A stretch of DNA of 5,709 nucleotides from assembly GCA_905216045.1 (NCBI GenBank), contig CAJMSL010000124.1, positions 1 to 5,709 on the forward strand. Reading direction: 5' to 3'. Origin of the DNA: an uncultured bacterium (GTDB taxonomy: Bacteria > Actinomycetota > Coriobacteriia > Coriobacteriales > Coriobacteriaceae). A program made the translations under genes and the position numbers. Below the pieces are notes generated by a model. It made no database searches. It was given only the letters and a program-made list of their open reading frames with translations, and had not been told where the DNA came from. This document shows, one piece after another, positions 1 through 5,673 of this stretch; position 1 is the stretch's first letter; the number at the start of each line of letters is the position of its first letter.

Positions 1-19
1 GCTTGGTAAAACGCCGTAA

Positions 20-931
20 CTAAAAACGGTTGCCGCGCAAGCCGCCGCCGTTGCGGCCGCCACGATCGCCACCGCGACCGCCACGGTCGTTACCACGGTT
101 GCCGCCGAAGCCGCCACGGTTGCCACCGCGATCGCCGTAGCCACCACGGTTGCCGCCAAAGCTGCCGCGACCGCCACGGTCGCCGCCACGGTCACCAAAG
201 CCGCCACGGCCGCCACGATCGCCACCGCGGCCACCGCGGTCACCGCCACGGCCACCGCGATCGCCAAAGCCGCCGCGACCGCCACGGTCGCCGCCACGGC
301 CACCGCGATCGTCACGACCGCCGCGAGGACCGCGGTCCTCGTCCAGGCCCATGGCGACGAGCGGAGCGATGACCTTATCGAGAGCGGCCATCAGCTCGGT
401 GGCCTCCTCATAAGAAAGCTCGGGCAGGAGCTTCTCCTTCTTGTTGGCAAGCTCGACCAGGCCCTCAGCGGCATCCTCGGCGGCGAAGACAACAATCTTG
501 CGCATATCGCCCTCGGCGTCGTCGATGCGGCCGACCAGATCGGCAGCCTCGGCCTCGGCCATCAGGCCATCGAGCTCACGGAGGCGCATGCCCAGCAGGT
601 CGGACATTTCCTTCTGCTCCATCTTGGGCTTGAGGTCAAGAAGCTTGATGGCGCGCTCGATGTTCGCCATGCGCTCGGCCTTGGCCTCCTCCTCCTTGGA
701 AATAGCAAAGCGACGGCTACGCAGCAGGCGGGCGGCCTTCTGCATCTTGTCCATCAGCTCTTCGTCATCGTAATCAACGGCGGCCTCGACAACCTCGGCC
801 TCCTCCTCGGCGGAAACCTCGTCAGCAGCCTCAACCTCGGCAGCTTCGGTCTCCACGGTCTCGACTGCCTCGACCTCGGCAGCCATGGTCTCGTTCTCGG
901 TCTCGTTCATGATCTCTTCGTTCTCGGACAT
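20..931 (-). CDS. MarR-like winged-helix protein with acidic N-terminus and C-terminal RGG-repeat tail
   Basis: 303 aa in three parts. Residues 1-61 are rich in Glu and Ala and contain no Lys or Arg. Residues about 57-195 follow the MarR plan: an N-terminal helix, the helix-turn-helix QKEMSDLLGMRLRELDGLM (106-124), a wing around DDAEGDMRKIVVF (137-149) resembling the family's D-x-R-R wing, and a C-terminal helix ELSYEEATELMAALDKVI. Residues 200-303 are an RGG tail with 19 RGG motifs, about 26 Arg and 11 Asp, no Lys, and scattered Phe/Tyr (222, 245, 258, 265, 275, 303). The start is set by AAGGAG at 936-941, four bases before the ATG. RGG tails generally bind RNA and can promote phase separation; MarR domains generally bind DNA as dimers. 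The role is therefore probably nucleic-acid binding in the cytoplasm, target unknown. The MarR assignment is by eye. It could instead be annotated as hypothetical or merely RGG-rich. The coding call is firm; the function is not. Confidence 0.88.
   Translation of the reverse strand: MSENEEIMNETENETMAAEVEAVETVETEAAEVEAADEVSAEEEAEVVEAAVDYDDEELMDKMQKAARLLRSRRFAISKEEEAKAERMANIERAIKLLDLKPKMEQKEMSDLLGMRLRELDGLMAEAEAADLVGRIDDAEGDMRKIVVFAAEDAAEGLVELANKKEKLLPELSYEEATELMAALDKVIAPLVAMGLDEDRGPRGGRDDRGGRGGDRGGRGGFGDRGGRGGDRGGRGGDRGGRGGFGDRGGDRGGRGSFGGNRGGYGDRGGNRGGFGGNRGNDRGGRGGDRGGRNGGGLRGNRF
23..334 (-). repeat. In-frame tandem repeat tract encoding the RGG tail
   Basis: This part of the first gene is built from short degenerate repeats. 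At protein level the heptad DRGGRGG occurs perfectly six times (residues 208-214, 215-221, 224-230, 231-237, 238-244, 282-288), with imperfect copies at 251-257 and 289-295. At DNA level an identical 28-bp segment is present at 164-191 and 272-299, exactly 108 bp (36 codons) apart, and an identical 21-bp segment at 243-263 and 291-311, 48 bp apart. All spacings keep frame. The tract is a likely site of strain-to-strain length change and of assembly error. Confidence 0.85.
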
Positions 932-945
932 GAGACTCCTTCTTG

Positions 946-999
946 GCCCTCTCGGGCATCATCGCCCCATTCGCGGGGCCCGTCGCGCACTCTTTGCGC
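946..999 (-). promoter_or_regulatory. Structured 5' leader: three tandem small hairpins upstream of the RGG gene
   Basis: Read as minus-strand RNA, three inverted repeats follow one another just before the ribosome binding site: GCGCA-loop-TGCGC (985-999, 5-bp stem, 5-nt loop), GCCCC-loop-GGGGC (964-979, 5-bp stem, 6-nt loop), and GCCC-GAGA-GGGC (946-957, 4-bp stem closed by a GNRA-type tetraloop). The last one ends four bases before the AAGGAG. None is followed by a T-run, so they do not look like terminators. They may affect translation or mRNA stability, possibly through the encoded RNA-binding-type tail. The repeats are seen directly; any regulatory role is inference. Confidence 0.4.
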
Positions 1000-1029
1000 T
1001 TTAAACATTCATGCCTCTCGGCAAAACGT

Positions 1030-1043
1030 CCATTAGTTTATGG
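1030..1043. promoter_or_regulatory. Near-palindrome CCATTAGTTTATGG, possible operator/promoter region of the RGG gene
   Basis: The 14-bp site has perfect CCAT/ATGG arms and a partly symmetric AT-rich centre. It lies about 100 bp upstream of the ATG at 931 and overlaps a possible -10 element on the minus strand (TAAACT, complement of 1035-1040). No convincing -35 box was found at standard spacing. MarR proteins commonly autoregulate through AT-rich palindromes near their own promoter, so autoregulation is possible. The rest of 932-1083 holds the leader hairpins and no visible terminator for the upstream transporter gene. Confidence 0.25.
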
Positions 1044-1083
1044 TGTCGCCATCCAATCTAGCTGCAGAATCTATGTGCACACA

Positions 1084-2499
1084 TTAATGCGACATGTGTG
1101 ACTCGCGACGAGCGTACACCAGCGACGCCACGAACCCGACCACGGCAATTACAGCCGCTACACGCACGGCAGCTGCAAATCCAATCGCCTGGGCAACGTC
1201 TGTCGCAGCGCCAGCGGCGCCGGCGGTCGCAGCAGAACTCGAGAGCAGACCGATAAACAGCGACGGGCCACACGATGCGGCAATCATATTCCACGTGTTA
1301 AGCAATGCCGTTCCGTGAGGATGTTCAGCGGCGGGTAGCGTCTCCAAGCCGGCCGTTTGCGAGGGGCTCAGCACCAAACCGACTCCGGCATACACCACAA
1401 CGGTCAGCGCCACGACGACGCCGATGTTCATGCTTGCCGCCGTCATCGAGATGGCAGTCTGCCCCACGGCAATCAGGGCAAAACCGACCGGCAGCAGCGG
1501 CCATGCGCCACGGGCGTCCATCACGCGTCCGCCCACAATCGAGGTCACGGCGTTGCAGGCAATCGCCGGCAAAATGAGCAAGCCCGCAATAAGTGCGGTC
1601 ATGCCGTATGCGCCCTCAAAATAGAGCGGCAACAAAACGCTCATCGAGAACGTCGTCATCATCGACACCACCACAAGCAAACACGCAGGCCAAAAGCGAA
1701 AGCTCGCCATGGGACGCACGTTAAGCACCGGATGCTCGAGCTTGAGCTGACGGGCCGCAAACAGGCCGAGCAGCACAATGGCGGCGAAAAGCGCCACGAT
1801 GCCGGCAATCAGATTGGTCGAGAACTCGCCTACGGAATACACAAATGCCGTAATGCCGGCGGCGAGCAAAACAACCGACAGAATATCAAGCGTGGTGTTC
1901 GAGCGCTCTCCGACATTCTGAACAAGCTTAACGCCCGCCGCAGCGACCACAATGCCGCCCACCAGCGGCACTACAAACACCGCCCTCCAGCCAAATAACG
2001 TGCACATAAGACCGCTAATCACGGGTCCAAACGCCGGTCCTAGCGTAATGCAGGCACCACCCAGGCTCAGATACAGACCGAGCTTCTCGCGCGGGGCGCA
2101 AGACAGCACCACGTTCATCATGAGCGGGAACAAGATGCCCGATCCCGCAGCCTGCAAAATACGACTTGGCAGCAAAACGCTAAACGACGGAGCGACCAGG
2201 CACAGGACTTCGCCGGCGACCATGCATCCGCATGCGAAAAACAGCAGCTTGCGCGTCGAGAAACGGCCGGACAGGAAGGCCATGATGGCCGTAAAAATCG
2301 ACGTCACGATCATGTAGCCCGAGACGAGCCACTGTGCCGTGGTGGCACCCACCGAAAAGGCTGCCATAATGTCGTGCAACGCCACGTTAATGATGTTCTC
2401 GTTAAACGCGGCAACAAAGGCTGCAATATACATTACGACGAGAATCGCCGCAGAGGCCGATGGCGTTACTTGAACTTGTTGCTGAGATTTGCTCCCCAT
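1084..2499 (-). CDS. DHA2-family MFS drug efflux transporter (EmrB/QacA/LmrB-like)
   Basis: 471 aa, strongly hydrophobic, with about 14 predicted membrane segments, the length and topology expected of proton-driven DHA2 exporters (14-TMS drug:H+ antiporters) of the inner membrane. Visible motifs: NENIINVALHDIM in TM1 (residues 33-45, with Glu34 as in LmrB-like members, where many others have Asp), AQWLVSGYMI in TM2 (55-64), motif A-like LSGRFSTRKLLFF in the TM2-TM3 loop (76-88), and the motif C-like GPAFGPVISGLM in TM5 (154-165), typical of antiporters. The start is the ATG at 2497-2499, preceded by GAGGAAGG (complement of 2506-2513) at a spacing of six. The frame stays open upstream to 2910, but that part is antisense to the deformylase-like gene and has no transporter character. 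The substrate cannot be predicted. The gene is divergent from the deformylase-like/LysR pair, which may include its regulator. Confidence 0.92.
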   Translation of the reverse strand: MGSKSQQQVQVTPSASAAILVVMYIAAFVAAFNENIINVALHDIMAAFSVGATTAQWLVSGYMIVTSIFTAIMAFLSGRFSTRKLLFFACGCMVAGEVLCLVAPSFSVLLPSRILQAAGSGILFPLMMNVVLSCAPREKLGLYLSLGGACITLGPAFGPVISGLMCTLFGWRAVFVVPLVGGIVVAAAGVKLVQNVGERSNTTLDILSVVLLAAGITAFVYSVGEFSTNLIAGIVALFAAIVLLGLFAARQLKLEHPVLNVRPMASFRFWPACLLVVVSMMTTFSMSVLLPLYFEGAYGMTALIAGLLILPAIACNAVTSIVGGRVMDARGAWPLLPVGFALIAVGQTAISMTAASMNIGVVVALTVVVYAGVGLVLSPSQTAGLETLPAAEHPHGTALLNTWNMIAASCGPSLFIGLLSSSAATAGAAGAATDVAQAIGFAAAVRVAAVIAVVGFVASLVYARRESHMSH

Positions 2500-2530
2500 G
2501 CATTTCCTTCCTCTTGGAACGACAGTCGCA

Positions 2531-2557
2531 TCGCCCCAGAGGAACGGTCCTTGGCGA
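2531..2557 (-). promoter_or_regulatory. Stem-loop in the efflux-pump leader
   Basis: TCGCC (2531-2535) pairs with GGCGA (2553-2557), and inside it AGGA (2540-2543) pairs with TCCT (2548-2551) around a 4-nt loop, giving a two-part hairpin. It ends about 17 bases before the ribosome binding site of the transporter. It is not followed by a U-run in the transporter direction, so it is not a terminator. A role in translation control or transcript stability is possible but unproven. Confidence 0.3.
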
Positions 2558-2577
2558 AAAATGAGCCCTAGACTTAC

Positions 2578-2605
2578 GCCAGACGCCGTACACGACGAAT
2601 CTGGC
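2578..2605. promoter_or_regulatory. Inverted repeat GCCAGA-N16-TCTGGC in the divergent intergenic region
   Basis: Perfect 6-bp arms at 2578-2583 and 2600-2605, with some further pairing inside (2584 with 2597, then 2587-2588 with 2593-2594). The spacing could suit either a dimeric regulator or an RNA hairpin in the transporter leader. It sits between the two divergent genes and directly abuts the CAACAT repeats. Confidence 0.3.
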
Positions 2606-2620
2606 AACATGGTCCAACAT
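2605..2620. promoter_or_regulatory. Direct repeat CAACAT-N4-CAACAT, candidate regulator site
   Basis: Two identical hexamers start exactly 10 bp apart, so they face the same side of the helix. They lie next to a possible minus-strand -10 element TACAAT (complement of 2627-2632) that would give a transporter leader of roughly 120 nt. Placement fits an operator for the transporter promoter. No -35 box of good quality accompanies the TACAAT, so the promoter is tentative. Confidence 0.25.
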
Positions 2621-2660
2621 CGAAAGATTGTAACGCGGACGCACAGCTTTCCTTCCGCGC

Positions 2661-2698
2661 TATTATTAAAAGTCCACGAAAGCATAAGACATGAGGAG
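2661..2698 (+). promoter_or_regulatory. Possible -10 box and ribosome binding site of the deformylase-like gene
   Basis: TATTAT at 2661-2666 is a good -10 hexamer, though no clear -35 box stands 16-18 bp upstream. AGGAG at 2694-2698 lies six bases before the ATG at 2705 and decides the start: the reading frame is open from 2489, but codons before 2705 match nothing in the deformylase family and overlap the start of the divergent transporter gene. Confidence 0.4.
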
Positions 2699-2704
2699 CC
2701 CGCC

Positions 2705-3115
2705 ATGATTAAGCCCATCATGAAATCCGAGTTCTTTTTGCGTCTGCCTTCCGAAGACGCGGGACCCGACGATGCCGCAACCGGGCAGGATCTCCTGGAT
2801 ACACTCCACGAGCATGAGCGCGAGTGCGTGGGCCTCGCCGCCAACATGATCGGCGTGCGCAAACGCATCATCTGCGTAAAGGACGGCAACAGGACACTCC
2901 TGATGTACAACCCTCAAATTCTTGAGCAGGTCAATGCCTATCAGACGAGCGAAGGATGCCTCTCGCTGACCGGCGAGCGTCCCTGTACCCGCTATCGCCG
3001 CATTAAGGTTGAGTATTTGGACGAGAACTTCGTTCACCGCATCAAAAACTTCTCGGGCTACACCGCCGAGATCATCCAGCACGAAATCGACCACTGCAAT
3101 GGCGTCGTGGTTTAG
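2705..3115 (+). CDS. Short peptide-deformylase-like protein (def-like), atypical motif 1
   Basis: 136 aa. Peptide deformylases remove the formyl group from the N-terminal Met of new proteins, using a metal (usually Fe2+) held by one Cys and two His. Motif 2 is EGCLSL (residues 83-88, metal ligand Cys85). Motif 3 is QHEIDH (125-130, ligands His126 and His130, catalytic Glu127). Motif 1, usually G-x-G-L-A-A-x-Q, reads VGLAANMIG (42-50), so the usual catalytic Gln is replaced by Met48. The protein stops six residues after the HExxH motif, about 30 residues short of the E. coli enzyme, lacking its C-terminal helix. From memory, short deformylase-family proteins with an AANMIG motif are common in gut Firmicutes and relatives and are annotated as peptide deformylase, so this is probably a subfamily rather than a broken gene. 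Whether it deformylates N-formyl-Met peptides is uncertain; a housekeeping deformylase is expected elsewhere. The LysR gene follows after 36 bp. Confidence 0.9.
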   Translation: MIKPIMKSEFFLRLPSEDAGPDDAATGQDLLDTLHEHERECVGLAANMIGVRKRIICVKDGNRTLLMYNPQILEQVNAYQTSEGCLSLTGERPCTRYRRIKVEYLDENFVHRIKNFSGYTAEIIQHEIDHCNGVVV

Positions 3116-3139
3116 GCCACCTGCCAAAATGAGGGTACC

Positions 3140-3149
3140 GGAGGCCTCC
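3140..3149 (+). promoter_or_regulatory. Ribosome binding site of the LysR gene inside a perfect palindrome
   Basis: GGAGG at 3140-3144 is seven bases before the ATG at 3152 and is a strong Shine-Dalgarno sequence. It forms the left half of the perfect 10-bp palindrome GGAGGCCTCC, so the site could partly fold on itself (only three base pairs around a 4-nt loop) or simply arise by chance. Confidence 0.6.
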
Positions 3150-3151
3150 CT

Positions 3152-4075
3152 ATGGATATCAGCCGCTTTGGCGAATTCGCCATCTTAGCGCAGTCACGCA
3201 CGTTTCTTGATGCGGCGGAACTGCTTTTCATGTCGCAATCAACCCTCTCCAAGCACATCATGGCAATGGAGCACGAACTCGGCTGCAAGCTCATCGATCG
3301 AAGCCAGCGCCACGTAACACTCACCGCGCAAGGTGAAGCGCTCCTCCCCTATGCGCAAAAAATTGCGACGCTTCAGCACCGCTATCTTGCCGCCATTCAA
3401 ATAGGCGCAGGCGAGCCGCTCGAGCACCTCACCGTAGGTTCTATCCCCATTATGGCCCCTTATGGGATCACGGACGCCGTCATCGATTTTCAGCAGGCGA
3501 ACCCCTCATATTCTGTTGAGCTCATCGAGGGCGAGGGCGACACACTCAAGCGTATGCTCCTGCACGAGGACATTGACCTGGCCTTCATCCGTGACAGTGG
3601 CGCCATCGAGCCGGAGTTCAAAAAGATTCCCTTTACGACTGACCGGCTCGTGGCCGTCCTTCCGCTCGACCATCCGCTCGCCGAACGTGACACCGTCGAG
3701 ATAGACGACCTTATCGACGAGAATTTCCTCATGCTTCCCCAAGGCTCGTTCGTAAGCGAGCTCGTCCTTTCCCTTTGTCGCGAAGCTGGATTTGGCCCAC
3801 GCGTTACGTTCACCGGCAAACGAGCCGAGAACATCATCTCTCTTGTCGCACGCGGCGCCGGCGTCTCATTCCTCATGCGCAAGCCGGCGGAATCGCTTGC
3901 CAGCGGAAAGGTAGCCCTGGTGCCGCTTGAGCCCGCGACGACCTCCGAGGTCAGGCTCTACCTCAAGCGGAACGCCGCGCACTCGCAGGCGGTCGTCTCG
4001 TTCATCGGCTTCCTCCCCTACCGTCAGCTCCTGCAGGGCGACCGTGCGTCTTCCACCGCGGCACGACCGTCATAA
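3152..4075 (+). CDS. LysR-family transcriptional regulator
   Basis: 307 aa, the usual LysR length. The N-terminal winged helix-turn-helix is clear: helix-turn-helix residues about 18-37, including AAELLFMSQSTLSKHI, followed by the typical ELGCKLIDRSQRHVTLTAQGE (41-62, wing). A linker helix (about 63-86) leads to the effector-binding domain, beginning with LTVGSIPIMAPYGI (93-106) and continuing to about 295 with the two-lobed periplasmic-binding-protein pattern (DLAFIRD, LVAVLPLDHPLA, ISLVARGAGVSFL). The last dozen residues are low-complexity. LysR proteins act as tetramers and bind near the promoters they control, often with a small-molecule co-inducer, which cannot be predicted here. It follows the deformylase-like gene by 36 bp on the same strand and probably shares its transcript. 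Plausible targets are its own operon and the divergent efflux pump; the convergent PTS gene is less likely. Transcription ends at the stem-loop at 4138-4178. Confidence 0.93.
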   Translation: MDISRFGEFAILAQSRTFLDAAELLFMSQSTLSKHIMAMEHELGCKLIDRSQRHVTLTAQGEALLPYAQKIATLQHRYLAAIQIGAGEPLEHLTVGSIPIMAPYGITDAVIDFQQANPSYSVELIEGEGDTLKRMLLHEDIDLAFIRDSGAIEPEFKKIPFTTDRLVAVLPLDHPLAERDTVEIDDLIDENFLMLPQGSFVSELVLSLCREAGFGPRVTFTGKRAENIISLVARGAGVSFLMRKPAESLASGKVALVPLEPATTSEVRLYLKRNAAHSQAVVSFIGFLPYRQLLQGDRASSTAARPS

Positions 4076-4137
4076 TCCCCGCTGCTCCACAACCGCAGAC
4101 TTGTGTCCGCAAACACGCTGGCAGCGGCACGAAACAC

Positions 4138-4178
4138 AAATATGCCTCGGGCGGCACGTCGCCGTCCGAGGCATATTT
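4138..4178. terminator. Bidirectional intrinsic terminator between LysR and PTS genes
   Basis: AAATATGCCTCGGGCGGC (4138-4155) pairs with GCCGTCCGAGGCATATTT (4161-4178): an 18-bp stem with a single G-U pair and a 5-nt ACGTC loop. The GC-rich core is flanked by A-rich sequence on the left and T-rich sequence on the right, so each strand ends in a short U-rich run. It lies 62 bp after the LysR stop and 20 bp after the PTS stop and serves both convergent genes. A weaker inverted repeat (CGCTGC 4080-4085, GCAGCG 4121-4126) sits just before it. Confidence 0.88.
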
Positions 4179-4198
4179 AGTTAAAGTGCGCAGACAGA

Positions 4199-5641
4199 CT
4201 AGTCCACCGAGATGTTGAGCGCCTTACCGCCCTCGTCCTTCCTGGTACCGATCGCCATAGCGGCGACAAGAGCCAGAACGAAAGCGACCACACCGGAGAT
4301 GACAAGGCCGATAAAGCCCGTGTCGATGCCGGCAGGGTTAATAAAGCTCGGGAAACCGAGCGGGCCGGAGGCACCGAAGGCATAGAGTTTGGCACCCATG
4401 AGGCCGGCAATGGCGCCGCCTACACCAGCGGAAATAAAGGTTGCCCACATAAGACGCTTACGCGGCAGCAAGATGGCGTAAAGCGCAGGCTCGTTGACAC
4501 CGAAAATCGAAGAGACAAGGGCGGGAATGTTGACGGTAGCATTTTCCTCGGAGTCCTTGGTTCGGATGACCATGCCAAGCACAGCACCGGCGATGGCACA
4601 ACCGCCTGCATACACGAGCGGGTTAATGAGGTCATAGCCGTAGGTTGCGACATCGAGAAACCACAGCGGGATGATACCCCAGTGCAGGCCGAACATGACG
4701 AGCAGGCTCCAGAACGTGCCGATGACGAAGCCGGCGATGGCGGGCTGGAAGTTGATGAGCATCAAGATGATCTGGGCAACGATGTTGGAGAGGACCGTCA
4801 TGACCGGACCGACCACAAGCAGGCCAAGGATGCCGCAAATGAGGAGCGTCAGGATGTTGGAGAAGAACGAGCTCACAAGCGCGGGCAGCGCGTTAGAAAG
4901 GGCCTTGTGCACCTTGGAGGCAATCCAGACGATAAAGATCGCAGGCAGAATCGTCGATGAGTAATTCTGCATGATCAGCGGGATGCCAAAAATATCACCG
5001 TAGACATTGGACTCGAAGACCGTGCCGGCGCCGAGCGTATAGAGCGGATCTCCGCCCATAAGGGCAACGAGCGTCGGGTAGACGAGGATACCACCGAGCG
5101 CCATTCCCATAACGGGCTTAAGTCCGAACTTCTTGGCCGACGTCCAGCCAATGATTAGCGGAAAGTAATAGAAAACCGAATCTCCGATTGCCGAGAGCGT
5201 CACATACGTATTGCTGTCCTTGGCAAGCCAACCGGCAACCGTGCAGAGCGCGAGCATCGACTTGATAAAGCCACCGGCCATAAGCACGCCAAGAACCGGT
5301 TGCAGAATCTCGGAGATGATGGCCAGCAGACGCGAGAATGGATCGCCCTTTTTGACGTCGTCGCCTTCATCGATATCGAGTGCGGGTTTGGAGTCGAACC
5401 CGCCAATCTGAACAAGGTCGTTGTAGACGGCCTCGACAGTGGCACCAATCACGACCTGATACTGTCCGCCGGCCTGGATGACGTCAACGACGCCCTTCGT
5501 CGCCTTAAGCTCATTGGTCTGGGCGAGCGATTCATCCTTGAGGTGGAAGCGGAGACGCGTAATGCAGTGGCTCACGTCTAACACATTGTCTCGACCACCG
5601 ACCTTTGTGATGATTTCATCGCAAAGCTTCTGGTATTTCAT
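4199..5641 (-). CDS. PTS sugar transporter, subunit IIBC (glucose/beta-glucoside superfamily)
   Basis: 480 aa. The permease imports a sugar and phosphorylates it with phosphate passed from EI and HPr through IIA and IIB. IIB domain, residues about 1-80: the phosphorylation site is Cys26 in SHCITRLRF, with AGGQYQVVIG (57-66) typical of the beta-glucoside-type IIB. An acidic linker (about 82-100) leads to the membrane IIC domain, about 102-465, with LHWGIIPLWFLD (319-330) and GVNEPALYAILLPRKR (381-396, family pattern G-x-x-E-P-A-x-Y). The protein ends without a IIA domain, unlike the roughly 610-630-residue IIBCA beta-glucoside permeases; its length resembles sucrose or trehalose IIBC proteins. 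IIA must come from another gene. Sugar not determinable from the sequence; beta-glucoside, sucrose and trehalose are candidates. The start at 5639-5641 has AAGGAG (complement of 5648-5653) at a spacing of six; an in-frame ATG 14 codons earlier has a GGAGG only one base away and is less likely. Confidence 0.92.
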   Translation of the reverse strand: MKYQKLCDEIITKVGGRDNVLDVSHCITRLRFHLKDESLAQTNELKATKGVVDVIQAGGQYQVVIGATVEAVYNDLVQIGGFDSKPALDIDEGDDVKKGDPFSRLLAIISEILQPVLGVLMAGGFIKSMLALCTVAGWLAKDSNTYVTLSAIGDSVFYYFPLIIGWTSAKKFGLKPVMGMALGGILVYPTLVALMGGDPLYTLGAGTVFESNVYGDIFGIPLIMQNYSSTILPAIFIVWIASKVHKALSNALPALVSSFFSNILTLLICGILGLLVVGPVMTVLSNIVAQIILMLINFQPAIAGFVIGTFWSLLVMFGLHWGIIPLWFLDVATYGYDLINPLVYAGGCAIAGAVLGMVIRTKDSEENATVNIPALVSSIFGVNEPALYAILLPRKRLMWATFISAGVGGAIAGLMGAKLYAFGASGPLGFPSFINPAGIDTGFIGLVISGVVAFVLALVAAMAIGTRKDEGGKALNISVD

Positions 5642-5647
5642 GGAATT

Positions 5648-5673
5648 CTCCTTTTTCTGTGCGGGGTATAGCA
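5648..5673 (-). promoter_or_regulatory. PTS ribosome binding site and possible extended -10 promoter
   Basis: AAGGAG (complement of 5648-5653) is the ribosome binding site of the PTS gene. Upstream, TGCTATACC (complement of 5665-5673) resembles an extended -10 element (TGn followed by TATACC), which would give a very short leader. If so there would be no room for a BglG-type antiterminator hairpin. The -35 region is poor, and the gene may instead be read from a promoter outside the window. The binding site is firm, the promoter weak. Confidence 0.35.

Noticed and set aside
23..334. Short regular repeats considered as a CRISPR array
   Set aside because: The repeats are in frame, degenerate and continuous, without unique spacers, and encode the RGG tail.
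150..413. Plus-strand open frame rich in Pro, Arg and Ser opposite the RGG tail
   Set aside because: It is the antisense image of the Gly/Arg repeat codons, has no convincing ribosome binding site and no family resemblance.
2557..2561. T-run on the minus strand considered as an attenuator terminator for the transporter
   Set aside because: No stable GC-rich stem immediately precedes it in the transporter direction.
2402..2644. Minus-strand 80-codon frame overlapping the transporter start, considered as a leader peptide
   Set aside because: It is in a different frame, runs far into the transporter gene, and shows no ribosome binding site or attenuator structure.
2489..2704. N-terminal extension of the deformylase-like frame
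   Set aside because: It overlaps the start of the divergent transporter gene, matches nothing in the family, and AGGAG precedes the ATG at 2705.
2500..2910. N-terminal extension of the transporter frame by 137 codons
   Set aside because: It is antisense to the deformylase-like gene, lacks membrane-protein character, and a good ribosome binding site supports the ATG at 2499.
3490..3882. Minus-strand 130-codon frame opposite the LysR gene
   Set aside because: It is a low-complexity Ser/Arg/Met-rich shadow of a well-supported gene.
4671..4964. Plus-strand frames opposite the PTS gene
   Set aside because: They are antisense to the clear IIC domain and have no independent support.
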